Positions 34,881 through 43,102 of a stretch of 64,000 nt of DNA are shown here, piece after piece. The DNA is from Pseudomonas atagonensis. Its GTDB lineage: Bacteria; Pseudomonadota; Gammaproteobacteria; Pseudomonadales; Pseudomonadaceae. Within the stretch, counting starts at the first letter, position 1, and each line of letters opens with the position of its first letter. Both the position numbers and the translations under genes were made by a program. Location: assembly GCF_011369485.1 (NCBI RefSeq), contig NZ_VXCA01000044.1, forward strand, positions 62,001 through 126,000, in the 5' to 3' direction. The notes under the pieces are model-generated. The model did not search any database and was not told the origin of the DNA. It was given only the letters and a program-made list of their open reading frames with translations.

Positions 34881-35944
34881 CAGTCACCGTCGTTGGCGTT
34901 GAAGCCCAGTTGAATGCCCAGCGCCTTGGCCAGTTCGCCTTCGTGCAGGCGATGGACGACGTTGAGGCTGTCGTAGATGTCGTTCAGTTGCTGACGACCG
35001 GCGTCGTCTTCGAGCATTTCGCCGAGCGAACGCTGGGTGCTGTCGAACAGTTTCAGCGACGCGGCATAGGCGGCATCGATCTTGTCGGCCAGTGGCTTCT
35101 GATCGCTTGGCAGCAGGCTGCGCAGGCCTTTGTTGTCGACGCCTTCCCACACGGTTTTGGCGGCGGCGAGGCTCGCTTCCAGCGCGGTCAGCGACGACTG
35201 GCTGCGCCAGGCGTCGGCCTGGAACGGCTGCGGCACGCCTTTGCTCTGGCGGCCCATCGGCGTGCCGAGTTTCTTCTTCAGCGTATCCAGTGCGGTGACC
35301 TGCACACGCAGCAGATCGGCGATCGCTTCGTGGGAGTCGGCATAACGCTGGTTCGGGAACTTGGTCATCTGCGCCAGCATGCCGTCGGTGTTGTTCCAGT
35401 TCTGCAGAATCTCTTCGGCCAGTTGCTTCTGGCGTTCACCGATGGCGATCAGCAGCGGGCAGTATTTGGCTTTCTGCTCGGCGTTGGCGACATCCGGCTT
35501 GGCGTCGAACAGGATGTATTCGTACGCCGACAGGCCTTGAACCACTACGCTGGATTTGGCCAGTGCAGCCGCATCGATCTGCGGTTGGGCGACGACCAGT
35601 TGCTCGACCTGACGGCCAACGAGGTTTTTCTTGTCCGGCCAGAACTGCACCTGCCACGAACGGTTGCCTTCGGCCAGCGGCCCGATCAGCAATGGCTGCA
35701 GCTCGGCCCAGGCTTTCTGCGCGTGCAGGAAGTCGGCACGGGCGGTCTCCAGGTTTTCTTTACCCTGGCAGTAGGCGAGGGCGCTGACCGCCAGTTGCTT
35801 GTCGGCTTCGACCCAGCGGGTGTAGGTCGGCAGGATCACCGATTTGGCGATGGCTGCCGAAGTGACCGCTTGCGGATCCTGCGGCGAGCAAGCGCCGAGG
35901 GCGATGGCAGCAAGGCTGGTGAACAGTAGCTTGGGACGGAACAT
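34880..35944 (-). CDS. Imelysin-family lipoprotein (second copy, atypical motif)
   Basis: 354 residues. Signal peptide with lipobox LGAC (Cys19), so a lipoprotein. The remainder is alpha-helical and matches the imelysin/IrpA fold, with FWPDKKNLVGRQVEQLV and the duplicated helical halves. The family motif GxHxxE is changed here: GLSAYEYILFD, with the His lost. Imelysin proteins are linked to iron uptake (IrpA, EfeO relatives). It lies between the di-haem DUF1111 gene and the DUF1513 gene in one unit. Confidence 0.83.
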   Translation of the reverse strand: MFRPKLLFTSLAAIALGACSPQDPQAVTSAAIAKSVILPTYTRWVEADKQLAVSALAYCQGKENLETARADFLHAQKAWAELQPLLIGPLAEGNRSWQVQFWPDKKNLVGRQVEQLVVAQPQIDAAALAKSSVVVQGLSAYEYILFDAKPDVANAEQKAKYCPLLIAIGERQKQLAEEILQNWNNTDGMLAQMTKFPNQRYADSHEAIADLLRVQVTALDTLKKKLGTPMGRQSKGVPQPFQADAWRSQSSLTALEASLAAAKTVWEGVDNKGLRSLLPSDQKPLADKIDAAYAASLKLFDSTQRSLGEMLEDDAGRQQLNDIYDSLNVVHRLHEGELAKALGIQLGFNANDGD

Positions 35945-35971
35945 GTCGGGCTCCCGATTCTTTATTAGTGT

Positions 35972-37399
35972 TTAAAGTGAGTTCAAAAATGCCAGCAGCG
36001 CGGCACGCTGTTCGGCATTGAAAGACAAAACCTGTTGCTGCGCAGCTGCAGCTTCGCCGCCGTGCCAGAGCACCGCTTCGAGCAAATTGCGTGCGCGGCC
36101 GTCATGCAAAAACTGGGTGTGGCCGCTGACCGCCTGGGTCAGGCCGATGCCCCACAACGGCGGGGTGCGCCAGTCGCGGCCAGAGGCCTGGAATTCCGTG
36201 CGGTTGTCGGCCAGACCGTCGCCCATGTCATGCAGCAGCAGATCGCTGTACGGGCGAATCACTTGATTGGCCAGTTCAGGTTCGGCCGCATTGGCGGCGG
36301 TGGTGTATTTGGGTGTGTGACACGAATCGCAACCGGCCTGGAAAAACAGGTTCTTGCCGGCCAGCACTTGCTCATCATTGACGCCACGACGGGCAGGCAC
36401 GGCGAGGTTGCGGCTGTAAAACAGCACCAGACGCAGAATGTTGTCGCTGACTTCCGGCTCGCCGTTCGGGCCATTGCCGTTCGGCGCCTGTTTGCAGGCG
36501 GTTTGCGCGTCGGTGCAGTCATCGAAGGGTCTCAAACTTGTCGTGAGGCCCATATCACCAGAAAACGCGTGAACATTTTGTTGATTGAGGTTCGGTTGCC
36601 CGGCTTTCCAGCCAAATCGGCCCATGACGGTTTTCTGCAGCGCGTCATCCCAGACCTGATTGGGCCGGCCGTTGATGCCGTTTTTCGCTCTGGCTTGCGC
36701 AGCGGCGTTGGCGAGGATCGCTTCTTCAGGGATCGCTTCGAGCAGGCCCAGACCAATCATCGGCGGGGCGACGCGCGCCGAAAAACGCGTGTCCGGGTGC
36801 ATCGGCCCGTAACCCAGTTGCGTGATCTGTAACACCGGCTTGCGCAGTTCGATTTCGGTGCCGTCCTTGAAGCGCACCGGCACCGGCGTGTACTCGACGC
36901 GGACCTTGCCTTCGGGGGCGACACCGGGCACCGCCATGTCCTGAAACTGTCCGCCGTAAACCGGCTCCGGCACGACGCCGACCTGCTCGATGACTTTGGC
37001 GAACTCTGGCGCATCGGGAATCGACAGGCGCACCAGCATCGACACAGCGTTGGCCGCGTCGGGCGTCGGCGGATGACCGCGCCCGTCCTTGATGTGGCAA
37101 CCCTGGCAGGCATTGGTGTTGAACAACGGGCCGAGGCCATCGCGGGCGGTGGTGGTCGACGGTGCGATCACCCAAGGGCTGCGAAAGAAGCTGTTGCCGA
37201 CGCTGAAATCCACCCGACGCGAGGGCGGCAGGTTCGCCGAGGGCAGAGAAAACGCGTTCTGATCGGTCTTGCGCACCGTCGTCGTGCCGCCCGAGCGTGC
37301 TTCGCCAGGTTCGGCCTTGGTGAAGCGCGGGGCGTCATCGCAGGCACTCAGGCCCAGGGCCAGAAACAGTGCGGACAAGCGAAGAGGCAGCGAGGGCAT
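35972..37399 (-). CDS. Di-haem DUF1111 lipoprotein ('thiol oxidoreductase')
   Basis: 475 residues. Signal peptide with lipobox LSAC (Cys20). Two c-type haem sites: CQGCH at about 98 and CDSCH at about 365, each in a domain reminiscent of di-haem peroxidases. Members of this family are often annotated as thiol oxidoreductases without direct proof. Next to imelysin genes such a redox protein could oxidise or reduce iron at the periplasmic face; this is inference. The ATG at 37399 has AGGA upstream. The next gene starts 27 bases after its stop. Confidence 0.86.
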   Translation of the reverse strand: MPSLPLRLSALFLALGLSACDDAPRFTKAEPGEARSGGTTTVRKTDQNAFSLPSANLPPSRRVDFSVGNSFFRSPWVIAPSTTTARDGLGPLFNTNACQGCHIKDGRGHPPTPDAANAVSMLVRLSIPDAPEFAKVIEQVGVVPEPVYGGQFQDMAVPGVAPEGKVRVEYTPVPVRFKDGTEIELRKPVLQITQLGYGPMHPDTRFSARVAPPMIGLGLLEAIPEEAILANAAAQARAKNGINGRPNQVWDDALQKTVMGRFGWKAGQPNLNQQNVHAFSGDMGLTTSLRPFDDCTDAQTACKQAPNGNGPNGEPEVSDNILRLVLFYSRNLAVPARRGVNDEQVLAGKNLFFQAGCDSCHTPKYTTAANAAEPELANQVIRPYSDLLLHDMGDGLADNRTEFQASGRDWRTPPLWGIGLTQAVSGHTQFLHDGRARNLLEAVLWHGGEAAAAQQQVLSFNAEQRAALLAFLNSL

Positions 37400-37513
37400 C
37401 AGACATCCTGCGGACGGGCAAAAATAAAGGCGCAAAGTCTAACAGGGCGAGGGGGTTTGAATAAGAGGAATTATCGTTTGCTCGACGTAGCGCAAATCCG
37501 AAGGCCAATGCAA

Positions 37514-37610
37514 ACCCCTGTAGGAGCGAGCCTGCTCGCGATAGCGGAATGTCAGCCAAGAATTAGCCGACTGATACTCCGCTATCGCGAGCAGGCTCAC
37601 TCCTACGGGG
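37514..37610. repeat. REPIN, TAGGAGCGAGCCTGCTCGCGA type
   Basis: Inverted pair CCCCTGTAGGAGCGAGCCTG and its reverse complement with about 40 bases between. It sits in the gap between icmP and the DUF1111 gene, inside what would otherwise be one transcription unit. Confidence 0.88.
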
Positions 37611-37627
37611 ACTGTGAACATCAGGCA

Positions 37628-37660
37628 TGAAAAAGGCGACCCGAAGGTCGCCTTTTTCTG
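37628..37660. terminator. Terminator downstream of the first imelysin gene
   Basis: Hairpin AAAAAGGCGACC-CGAA-GGTCGCCTTTTT. Placed to stop transcription from the minus-strand imelysin gene; readthrough would be needed for co-expression with the genes beyond. Confidence 0.85.
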
Positions 37661-37675
37661 ACACGGACGCTGTGA

Positions 37676-39022
37676 TCAGAACTCGTGATCAGCGTTGTCC
37701 GGGTTCAGGTCGCTGATGCCGAGCTTGCCGGCAGCGGCTTCAATCGAACCGGTCTGCTTGACCAGCGAAGCGATGGCGTCGCGCACGATCTGGTTGCCGG
37801 CGGTGTTGCCGGCAGCGATCAACTGGTCGTAGTGCTCACCCTTGTTGGCGTGATCGACCATGACCTGGATTTTCGCTTCGGTCGCGGCCAGATCGGCTTT
37901 CAGTGCGGTGTCGGCATCCGGGTCGGCCTTGGCTACCAACGACGACAGGCTGGCGCCGGTCATCTTGGTGCCGTCAACACGGGTGTACTCGCCCAGGTAA
38001 ACGTTACGGATGCCTTTGGCATCGTAGAAGTGCGAGTTGTGGGTGTTGTCGCTGAAGCAATCCTGCTCGTCTTCAGGCGAGTTGGCTTCCAGGGAAACCT
38101 TCATGCGTTCGCCCGCCAGTTCGCCGAGGGACAGGCTGCCCATGCCGAAGAGCATTTTGCGCAGACCGGTTTCGCCCGGCTCGGCTTCCAGGGTGGCGCG
38201 GTAGTTGTCGGCCACGTTCGGCTTCCAGTTACCGACCATTTCTTCCAGGTCGCTGACCAGCAGTTGGGTCACGGACTTCAGGTAGGCACGACGACGGTCG
38301 TTGTGACCGCCAGTGGCGCCGGCGCCTTCCAGGTAGTCCGATGCAGGACGGTTGCCGGCACCAGGGCCGGTGCCGTTGAGGTCCTGACCCCACAGGAGGA
38401 ATTCGATGGCGTGGTAGCCGGTGGCGACGTTGGCTTCGGAACCGCCCAGCTCATTGAGGCTGGCGAGTTTTTCCGGAGTGATGTCCTTGACGTCGACCTT
38501 GTCTTCGCCGACCTGTACTTCGGTGTTGGCGATGATGTTGGCGGTGGCGCCGGGGTTACCCAGTGCGTGCTCGTAGGATTTGTCGACGTAGTCGATCAGA
38601 CCCTCGTCCAGAGGCCAGGCGTTAACCTGACCTTCCCAATCGTCGATGATGGTGTTGCCGAAGCGGAACACTTCGCTCTGCAGGTAAGGAACGCGGGCGG
38701 CGACCCAGGCAGCCTTGGCGGCTTTCAGGGTGTCGGCGTTCGGCTTGGCGAGGAATGCGTCGACGGCAGTTTGCAGGGTTTTCGCGGTGGATTCGGCATC
38801 GCTGTAAACGGCGAAGACCATGTCGGCGTAGTGCGCGACCACTGCCTTGGCAGCGGCTTCGTCGACTTTACCGGCAGCGGCTGGCGCGGCCGCAGGAGCG
38901 GCGGTGCTGGCGGCTGGAGTCGGCGTGGCCGGGGCGGCAGCCTTGTCTTTGCCTTCGCCGCAACCGGCGAGGGAAATAGCGATGGCCAGCAGACTGGCGG
39001 TAGCCAGAGGCATACGAATCAT
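37676..39022 (-). CDS. icmP: Imelysin-family lipoprotein (IcmP-like)
   Basis: 448 residues. Lipobox LAGC, then an Ala/Pro-rich linker and a large helical imelysin domain. The family motif GxHxxE is intact (GYHAIEFLLWGQ). The P. aeruginosa counterpart next to bifA is known as an insulin-cleaving metalloproteinase, though the fold is now linked more to iron transport. I chose ATG 39022 because AGGA is well placed before it; ATG 39031 is possible. A perfect palindrome lies about 60 bases upstream. Confidence 0.88.
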   Translation of the reverse strand: MIRMPLATASLLAIAISLAGCGEGKDKAAAPATPTPAASTAAPAAAPAAAGKVDEAAAKAVVAHYADMVFAVYSDAESTAKTLQTAVDAFLAKPNADTLKAAKAAWVAARVPYLQSEVFRFGNTIIDDWEGQVNAWPLDEGLIDYVDKSYEHALGNPGATANIIANTEVQVGEDKVDVKDITPEKLASLNELGGSEANVATGYHAIEFLLWGQDLNGTGPGAGNRPASDYLEGAGATGGHNDRRRAYLKSVTQLLVSDLEEMVGNWKPNVADNYRATLEAEPGETGLRKMLFGMGSLSLGELAGERMKVSLEANSPEDEQDCFSDNTHNSHFYDAKGIRNVYLGEYTRVDGTKMTGASLSSLVAKADPDADTALKADLAATEAKIQVMVDHANKGEHYDQLIAAGNTAGNQIVRDAIASLVKQTGSIEAAAGKLGISDLNPDNADHEF

Positions 39023-39079
39023 GGCGAACATCCTGCTTCGGTAATTGAATGGACAGGCGCGGGGGTGCGCAAAGCTGCG

Positions 39080-39106
39080 ACATAATGCAAATCTTTCGCA
39101 TTATGT
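39080..39106 (-). promoter_or_regulatory. Perfect palindrome upstream of icmP, candidate iron-regulator operator
   Basis: ACATAATGC-AAATCTTTC-GCATTATGT: nine-base perfect arms with a nine-base centre. About 13 of 19 positions fit a Fur box when aligned from one side. It lies 58-84 bases upstream of the chosen icmP start. Confidence 0.5.
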
Positions 39107-39160
39107 GTAAAGGGTTGTGGCTGGAAATATTTCTTATTTAGCCGGTGCTTATGCGCTGAA

Positions 39161-41212
39161 TCAAAGAATCGCCGCGTTGCTGCGTTGTGCCTGCTTGAGA
39201 TAGACGCTCAGCTCGCGGGCCGGCAGCGGTTTGCTGTAGTGGTAGCCCTGACCTTCGTGGCAGCCTTCGGAGATGATGTAAGTCTCCTGTTCGGCGGTTT
39301 CCACGCCCTCGGCGATGACCTGCATGCCGAGACTCTTGCCCAGTTGAATGATCGCGCGAACGATGGTCGCATCGTCGTCGTCATCCAGCAGATCCTGGAC
39401 GAAGCTCTTGTCGATCTTGATCTTGTCCAGCGGCAGGGACTTCAGATAACTCAGCGAGGAATAGCCGGTTCCGAAGTCGTCGATGGCGATCAAGGCTCCG
39501 GAACGGCGCAGGCTCAACAGGTGCTGGGCGGCGGTGCTGATGTCTTCCATCAGGCCGGTTTCGGTCACTTCCAGCTCCAGGCTGCGCGGCGGCAGGCGAT
39601 ACATCTGCAGCAGGTTGTTGACCACCCGTGGCAGCTCGGCGTGGTGCAGTTGCACGGTGGACAGATTGACCGCCATGCGCAAATCGACGAAGCCCTGATC
39701 GTGCCATTCGCGCAATTGCTTGCAGGCCTGATCGAGCACCCATTCGCCAATCGCGATGATCGTGCCGTTCTGCTCGGCCAGCGGAATGAACAGATCCGGT
39801 GGCACCAGGCCGTGTTCCGGGTGTTGCCAGCGGATCAGCGCTTCGACGCCGACCACGCGATGGTCGCGGTAGCTGATCTGCGGTTGATAGACGAGGTAGA
39901 ACTGATCGCGCAGTAAGGCGTCGCGCAGGTCTTTTTCCAGTTCGCGACGGCGGCGCATCTCGCTGTCGACGCTGGCAATGTAGAACTGATAGCGGTTGCG
40001 TGAACGGGTCTTGGCCAGCGTCATGGTCTGCTCGGCCTTCTGCAACAGCTTCTCGGTGCTGTCGCCGTCCTCGGGGAACAGGGTGATGCCGATGGTCGCG
40101 CGCAGACGGATTTCCTGATGATCGAGCGCGAACGGCGCCTCCAGGTCATCAAGAATGCTTTGCGCCAGTTCTGCTGCCTCGTAGGGTTGTTCGATATCGG
40201 CCTGGACCAGCGCGAACTGGTCACCGCCCAAACGGGCGAGGGCGCCGAGGCGACCGCTGTGAGCGCGCAGACGATCGGCCAGGGCGAGCAGCAACTGGTC
40301 GCCGGTCTGGTAGCTGAATTGTTCGTTGACGCCCTTGAAGTCATCCAGGCCTACACACAACACCGCAACCCGGCGTTGCAGCTTGCCGGCGTCCACCAGA
40401 ATCTTGTCCAGTTGCTGCTGCAACTGCTGGCGATTGGGCAGGCCGGTGAGGAAGTCATACTGGGCCATGCGCAGCAAGCTGTTTTCCGCTTCGTGGCGCA
40501 GGTGAGTGTTGCGTTCAATGGATTCGAGCAACTGGTTGGCGGTGTTGATCCAGATCCCCAGTTCGTTCTTTTCGTGGCCCTTGAGCTGCGGAATCTTGTG
40601 TTCGCTGGGGCGGTCGGGATTGATTTCGGTGAGGTGTTCGATGATCCGCGACAGCGGCTTGGTCAACAGCCAGTGATAGACAAGGTACAGCACCAGACCC
40701 ATGGCCAGTGCACGCAGGACGCCGGAAATGAAAATGATCACCGAACTGACGATAAAGCTCTCGCCATAGGTCGCGGTGTCGAGGGTGATACTCAAGTCGC
40801 CGTAATACTCGCTGTACGGGCCCCGTCCCACCAGTTGTGTGGTGAAGGTGCGCTCCTGACCGAGGATCAGGTCGGTCAGCCAGCGGCTGTTGGAATGCTG
40901 CAGCTCACGGGTTTTCTGCGCGAGCATCGCTTCATTGGGGTGGCCAATGGAGGCCTGACGCACGGCATCGTCCTGGAACAGGCCTTCGATCACCTGCATG
41001 CCCATCTCCCGGTCCAGGCTGTAAACGGCCTGGGTGGAGGGATCGCGGAACATGTCGAGGATGCGTTGAGCATCACCGGCGACGGCCTGGCGTGTTTTAT
41101 AGGCATCGAAAACGATCTGCGCGCAGCTCAAGACCACGCCGACGATCAATGCCGACAGGAGCACGACCCTGAGCAACTTCACCGACAAGCTGTTCTTGAG
41201 TTCCAGCTTCAA
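39161..41212 (-). CDS. bifA: c-di-GMP phosphodiesterase BifA (degenerate GGDEF plus EAL)
   Basis: 683 residues. Two membrane helices (about 13-32 and 152-178) flank a periplasmic sensor of 115 residues, then HAMP, GGDEF and EAL domains. The GGDEF site reads GGDQF, so cyclase activity is unlikely; the EAL domain keeps EALIRW, the ETGLME and IDDFGTGYSSL metal/catalytic segments and EGVET. It hydrolyses c-di-GMP and affects biofilm and swarming. Identified by the GGDQF-EAL pattern and its place between the imelysin gene and sodB, as in P. aeruginosa. Confidence 0.9.
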   Translation of the reverse strand: MKLELKNSLSVKLLRVVLLSALIVGVVLSCAQIVFDAYKTRQAVAGDAQRILDMFRDPSTQAVYSLDREMGMQVIEGLFQDDAVRQASIGHPNEAMLAQKTRELQHSNSRWLTDLILGQERTFTTQLVGRGPYSEYYGDLSITLDTATYGESFIVSSVIIFISGVLRALAMGLVLYLVYHWLLTKPLSRIIEHLTEINPDRPSEHKIPQLKGHEKNELGIWINTANQLLESIERNTHLRHEAENSLLRMAQYDFLTGLPNRQQLQQQLDKILVDAGKLQRRVAVLCVGLDDFKGVNEQFSYQTGDQLLLALADRLRAHSGRLGALARLGGDQFALVQADIEQPYEAAELAQSILDDLEAPFALDHQEIRLRATIGITLFPEDGDSTEKLLQKAEQTMTLAKTRSRNRYQFYIASVDSEMRRRRELEKDLRDALLRDQFYLVYQPQISYRDHRVVGVEALIRWQHPEHGLVPPDLFIPLAEQNGTIIAIGEWVLDQACKQLREWHDQGFVDLRMAVNLSTVQLHHAELPRVVNNLLQMYRLPPRSLELEVTETGLMEDISTAAQHLLSLRRSGALIAIDDFGTGYSSLSYLKSLPLDKIKIDKSFVQDLLDDDDDATIVRAIIQLGKSLGMQVIAEGVETAEQETYIISEGCHEGQGYHYSKPLPARELSVYLKQAQRSNAAIL

Positions 41213-41510
41213 AGGGTTATTCCTTGTTCCGTGCGGGTAGCGTCAAGTTGCCATGAGTATTGGCAATCCCGTGGTGGCAGTCAAAGGGACAATCAGGCAA
41301 AAGGACATTTGCCTGTGGCCTTGGCCGAAGGGCTGCCTGGAGTATTTGCCCTGATTGTACTGTGTCGGTAGTTTCGGCCCTCAACTTGAGCGGTGTGCGA
41401 CAAATTTCCTCTGTTTGATGGTAGTCCGCTGTGGCTTGGGAGCAAGAGCGCAATGCCTGCTTTCATTGTGGGAAAGTCGCCATGGAATGCCTGCACGAAT
41501 TCAGGGCATG
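41213..41510. other. Long 5' region upstream of bifA, no gene seen
   Basis: About 300 bases between bifA and the sodB terminator. I see no convincing gene or repeat; short open frames on both strands lack ribosome sites. It presumably carries the bifA promoter and a long leader. Confidence 0.5.
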
Positions 41511-41543
41511 AAAAAACCCGGCAATTGCCGGGTTTTTTGTCTG
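41511..41543 (-). terminator. Terminator of sodB
   Basis: Hairpin AAAAAACCCGGC-AATT-GCCGGGTTTTTT, symmetric enough to work in both directions. Confidence 0.92.
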
Positions 41544-41552
41544 GCGCGCAGC

Positions 41553-42149
41553 TTAAGCGGTGAAGGTTTTGCCTTCGAACTGCTCGGCAACGAACTTCCA
41601 GTTAACCAGGTTCCAGAACGCTTCAACGTACTTCGGACGCAGGTTGCGGTAGTCGATGTAGTAAGCGTGTTCCCAGACGTCGCAGGTCAGAAGCGGGGTG
41701 TCGCCGCTGGTCAGCGGGTTGCCGGCGCCGATGGTGCTGGCCAGAGCCAGGGAACCGTCAGCCTTTTTCACCAGCCAGCCCCAGCCGGAACCGAAGGTGC
41801 CGATCGAGGTTTTGCTGAATTCTTCCTTGAACTTGTCGAACGAACCGAACGCCGCGTTGATGGCTTCAGCCAGTGCGCCGGTTGGTTGACCGCCGGCGTT
41901 TGGCGCCAGGCAGTTCCAGTAGAAAGTGTGGTTCCAGACCTGAGCGGCGTTGTTGAAGATGCCGCCCGAGGAAGTCTTGACGATTTCTTCCAGGGTCTTG
42001 CCTTCGAACTCGGTGCCTGGCACCAGGTTGTTCAGGTTCACGACGTAGGTGTTGTGGTGCTTGTCGTGGTGAAATTCCAGGGTTTCCTTGGAAATGTGCG
42101 GCTGCAGGGCATCGTGTGCGTAAGGCAGCGGCGGCAATTCGAAAGCCAT
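41553..42149 (-). CDS. sodB: Superoxide dismutase [Fe]
   Basis: 198 residues. Metal ligands His27 (EFHHDKHH), the His in VWNHTFYW, and the Asp/His of DVWEHAYYIDYRN. The NNAAQVWNHTFYWNC and GSGWGWLV segments are of the iron type. It removes superoxide in the cytosol. The start ATG 42149 gives MAFELPPLPYA, the normal N-terminus; upstream in-frame codons are not conserved. Between bifA and the lysE gene, as in P. aeruginosa. Confidence 0.97.
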   Translation of the reverse strand: MAFELPPLPYAHDALQPHISKETLEFHHDKHHNTYVVNLNNLVPGTEFEGKTLEEIVKTSSGGIFNNAAQVWNHTFYWNCLAPNAGGQPTGALAEAINAAFGSFDKFKEEFSKTSIGTFGSGWGWLVKKADGSLALASTIGAGNPLTSGDTPLLTCDVWEHAYYIDYRNLRPKYVEAFWNLVNWKFVAEQFEGKTFTA

Positions 42150-42306
42150 GATGATTCTCCTAATCAGGTCTGTTGCGGTGAGCGCAAGGCCGATCACGGG
42201 CGGCCAGAAATGCACCGGCGAGTTTTTACTCTTTGCGGCGCAGGGTTCGGATCATAGCACCGGGGTTGCGGCTTAACCACGCAACAACTGTGTGGGATAG
42301 AGGTTC

Positions 42307-42479
42307 AAGGGGATGCCCTCGCTAAATGACGGATCGCGTTGGAGCTGTGATCGTGCCAAGCAAGGCGCGGGACGAAGAGGATGCTTTTTGCCTCTTCGAG
42401 TCCCGCAACGCCGCTTGGCACGATCACAGCTCCAACCCGAAGGGCCGGCGCGACCGTCATTTAGCGAGGGCATCCCCTT
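42307..42479. repeat. 173-bp near-perfect palindromic element
   Basis: Outer arms of 26 bases are perfect (42307-42332 with 42454-42479), middle arms of 24 bases are perfect (42338-42361 with 42413-42436), and inner arms of about 14-16 bases (42367-42380 with 42391-42406) differ by a small bulge. The loop is ATGCTTTTTG. The whole sequence could fold into one long hairpin. It differs from the REP families and occurs once in this window, 15 bases after the LysE stop codon. Confidence 0.9.
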
Positions 42480-42494
42480 AGCTGTTTGGAATAA

Positions 42495-43097
42495 TCAAGA
42501 AGCCAGAATGAGCTGACCCGCCACAGTGAACATCATCAACGCCACGACCAGATCAAGAATCCGCCAGGTGCTCGGCCGAGCCAGCCACGGTGCCAGCCAT
42601 GCCGCGCCCAGCGCCAGAGTGAAAAACCACAACAGCGAAGCACTCGCCGCCCCCACCACATAGGCGCCCGGCACCGATTGTTGTGCACCGAGGGAGCCGA
42701 TCAGCAGCACGGTGTCCAGATAGACGTGCGGGTTGAGCAGCGTCACCGCGAGTGCACTGAGCATCACCGCCCGCAGCGAGCGCACTGTCTGGTTTTCCCC
42801 CTGTTGCAAACTCTGTTTCGAGCAGGCCCGACGCAACGCCTGGCTGCCGTACCAGATCAGGAACACCGCGCCGCCCCAGCGGGCGACCGCCAGCAACGTG
42901 GGGTTCTGCGCCAGCACCGTGGCCAGACCGAACACACCTGCCGCCACCAGCAATGCATCGCAGGCGACGCACAGCGCGGCAACCGGCAGGTGATGCTCGC
43001 GACGCAGACTCTGGGCCAGTACAAAAGCATTCTGGGTGCCGATCGCCATGATCAGTCCGAAGGCCACCAGCAAACCGTTGGTATAGCTTTGCCACAT
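42495..43097 (-). CDS. LysE/ArgO-family amino acid exporter
   Basis: 200 residues with five to six membrane helices. The LysE signature GLIMAIGTQNAFVLAQSLRR is near the N-terminus and TLLNPHVYLDTVLLIG in the middle. It exports basic amino acids such as arginine or lysine. The divergent argP nearby suggests ArgP-controlled induction by arginine or lysine, as for E. coli argO. The ATG at 43097 has GGAG upstream and lies five bases after the ACT-protein stop codon, so the two form an operon. Confidence 0.9.
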   Translation of the reverse strand: MWQSYTNGLLVAFGLIMAIGTQNAFVLAQSLRREHHLPVAALCVACDALLVAAGVFGLATVLAQNPTLLAVARWGGAVFLIWYGSQALRRACSKQSLQQGENQTVRSLRAVMLSALAVTLLNPHVYLDTVLLIGSLGAQQSVPGAYVVGAASASLLWFFTLALGAAWLAPWLARPSTWRILDLVVALMMFTVAGQLILAS

Positions 43098-43102
43098 GAC
43101 AA

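Noticed and set aside
37439..37630. Open frames through the REPIN (60-74 codons)
   Set aside because: They follow the palindrome and peter out in repeat sequence; typical false frames of REP regions.
41217..41496. Open frames of 60-80 codons between bifA and sodB
   Set aside because: They overlap each other, lack ribosome sites, and one runs into the sodB terminator side; more likely untranslated leader.
42273..42516. Two open frames on opposite strands, both starting MPSLNDG
   Set aside because: They are the two readings of one long palindrome, not proteins; no ribosome site and no domain.
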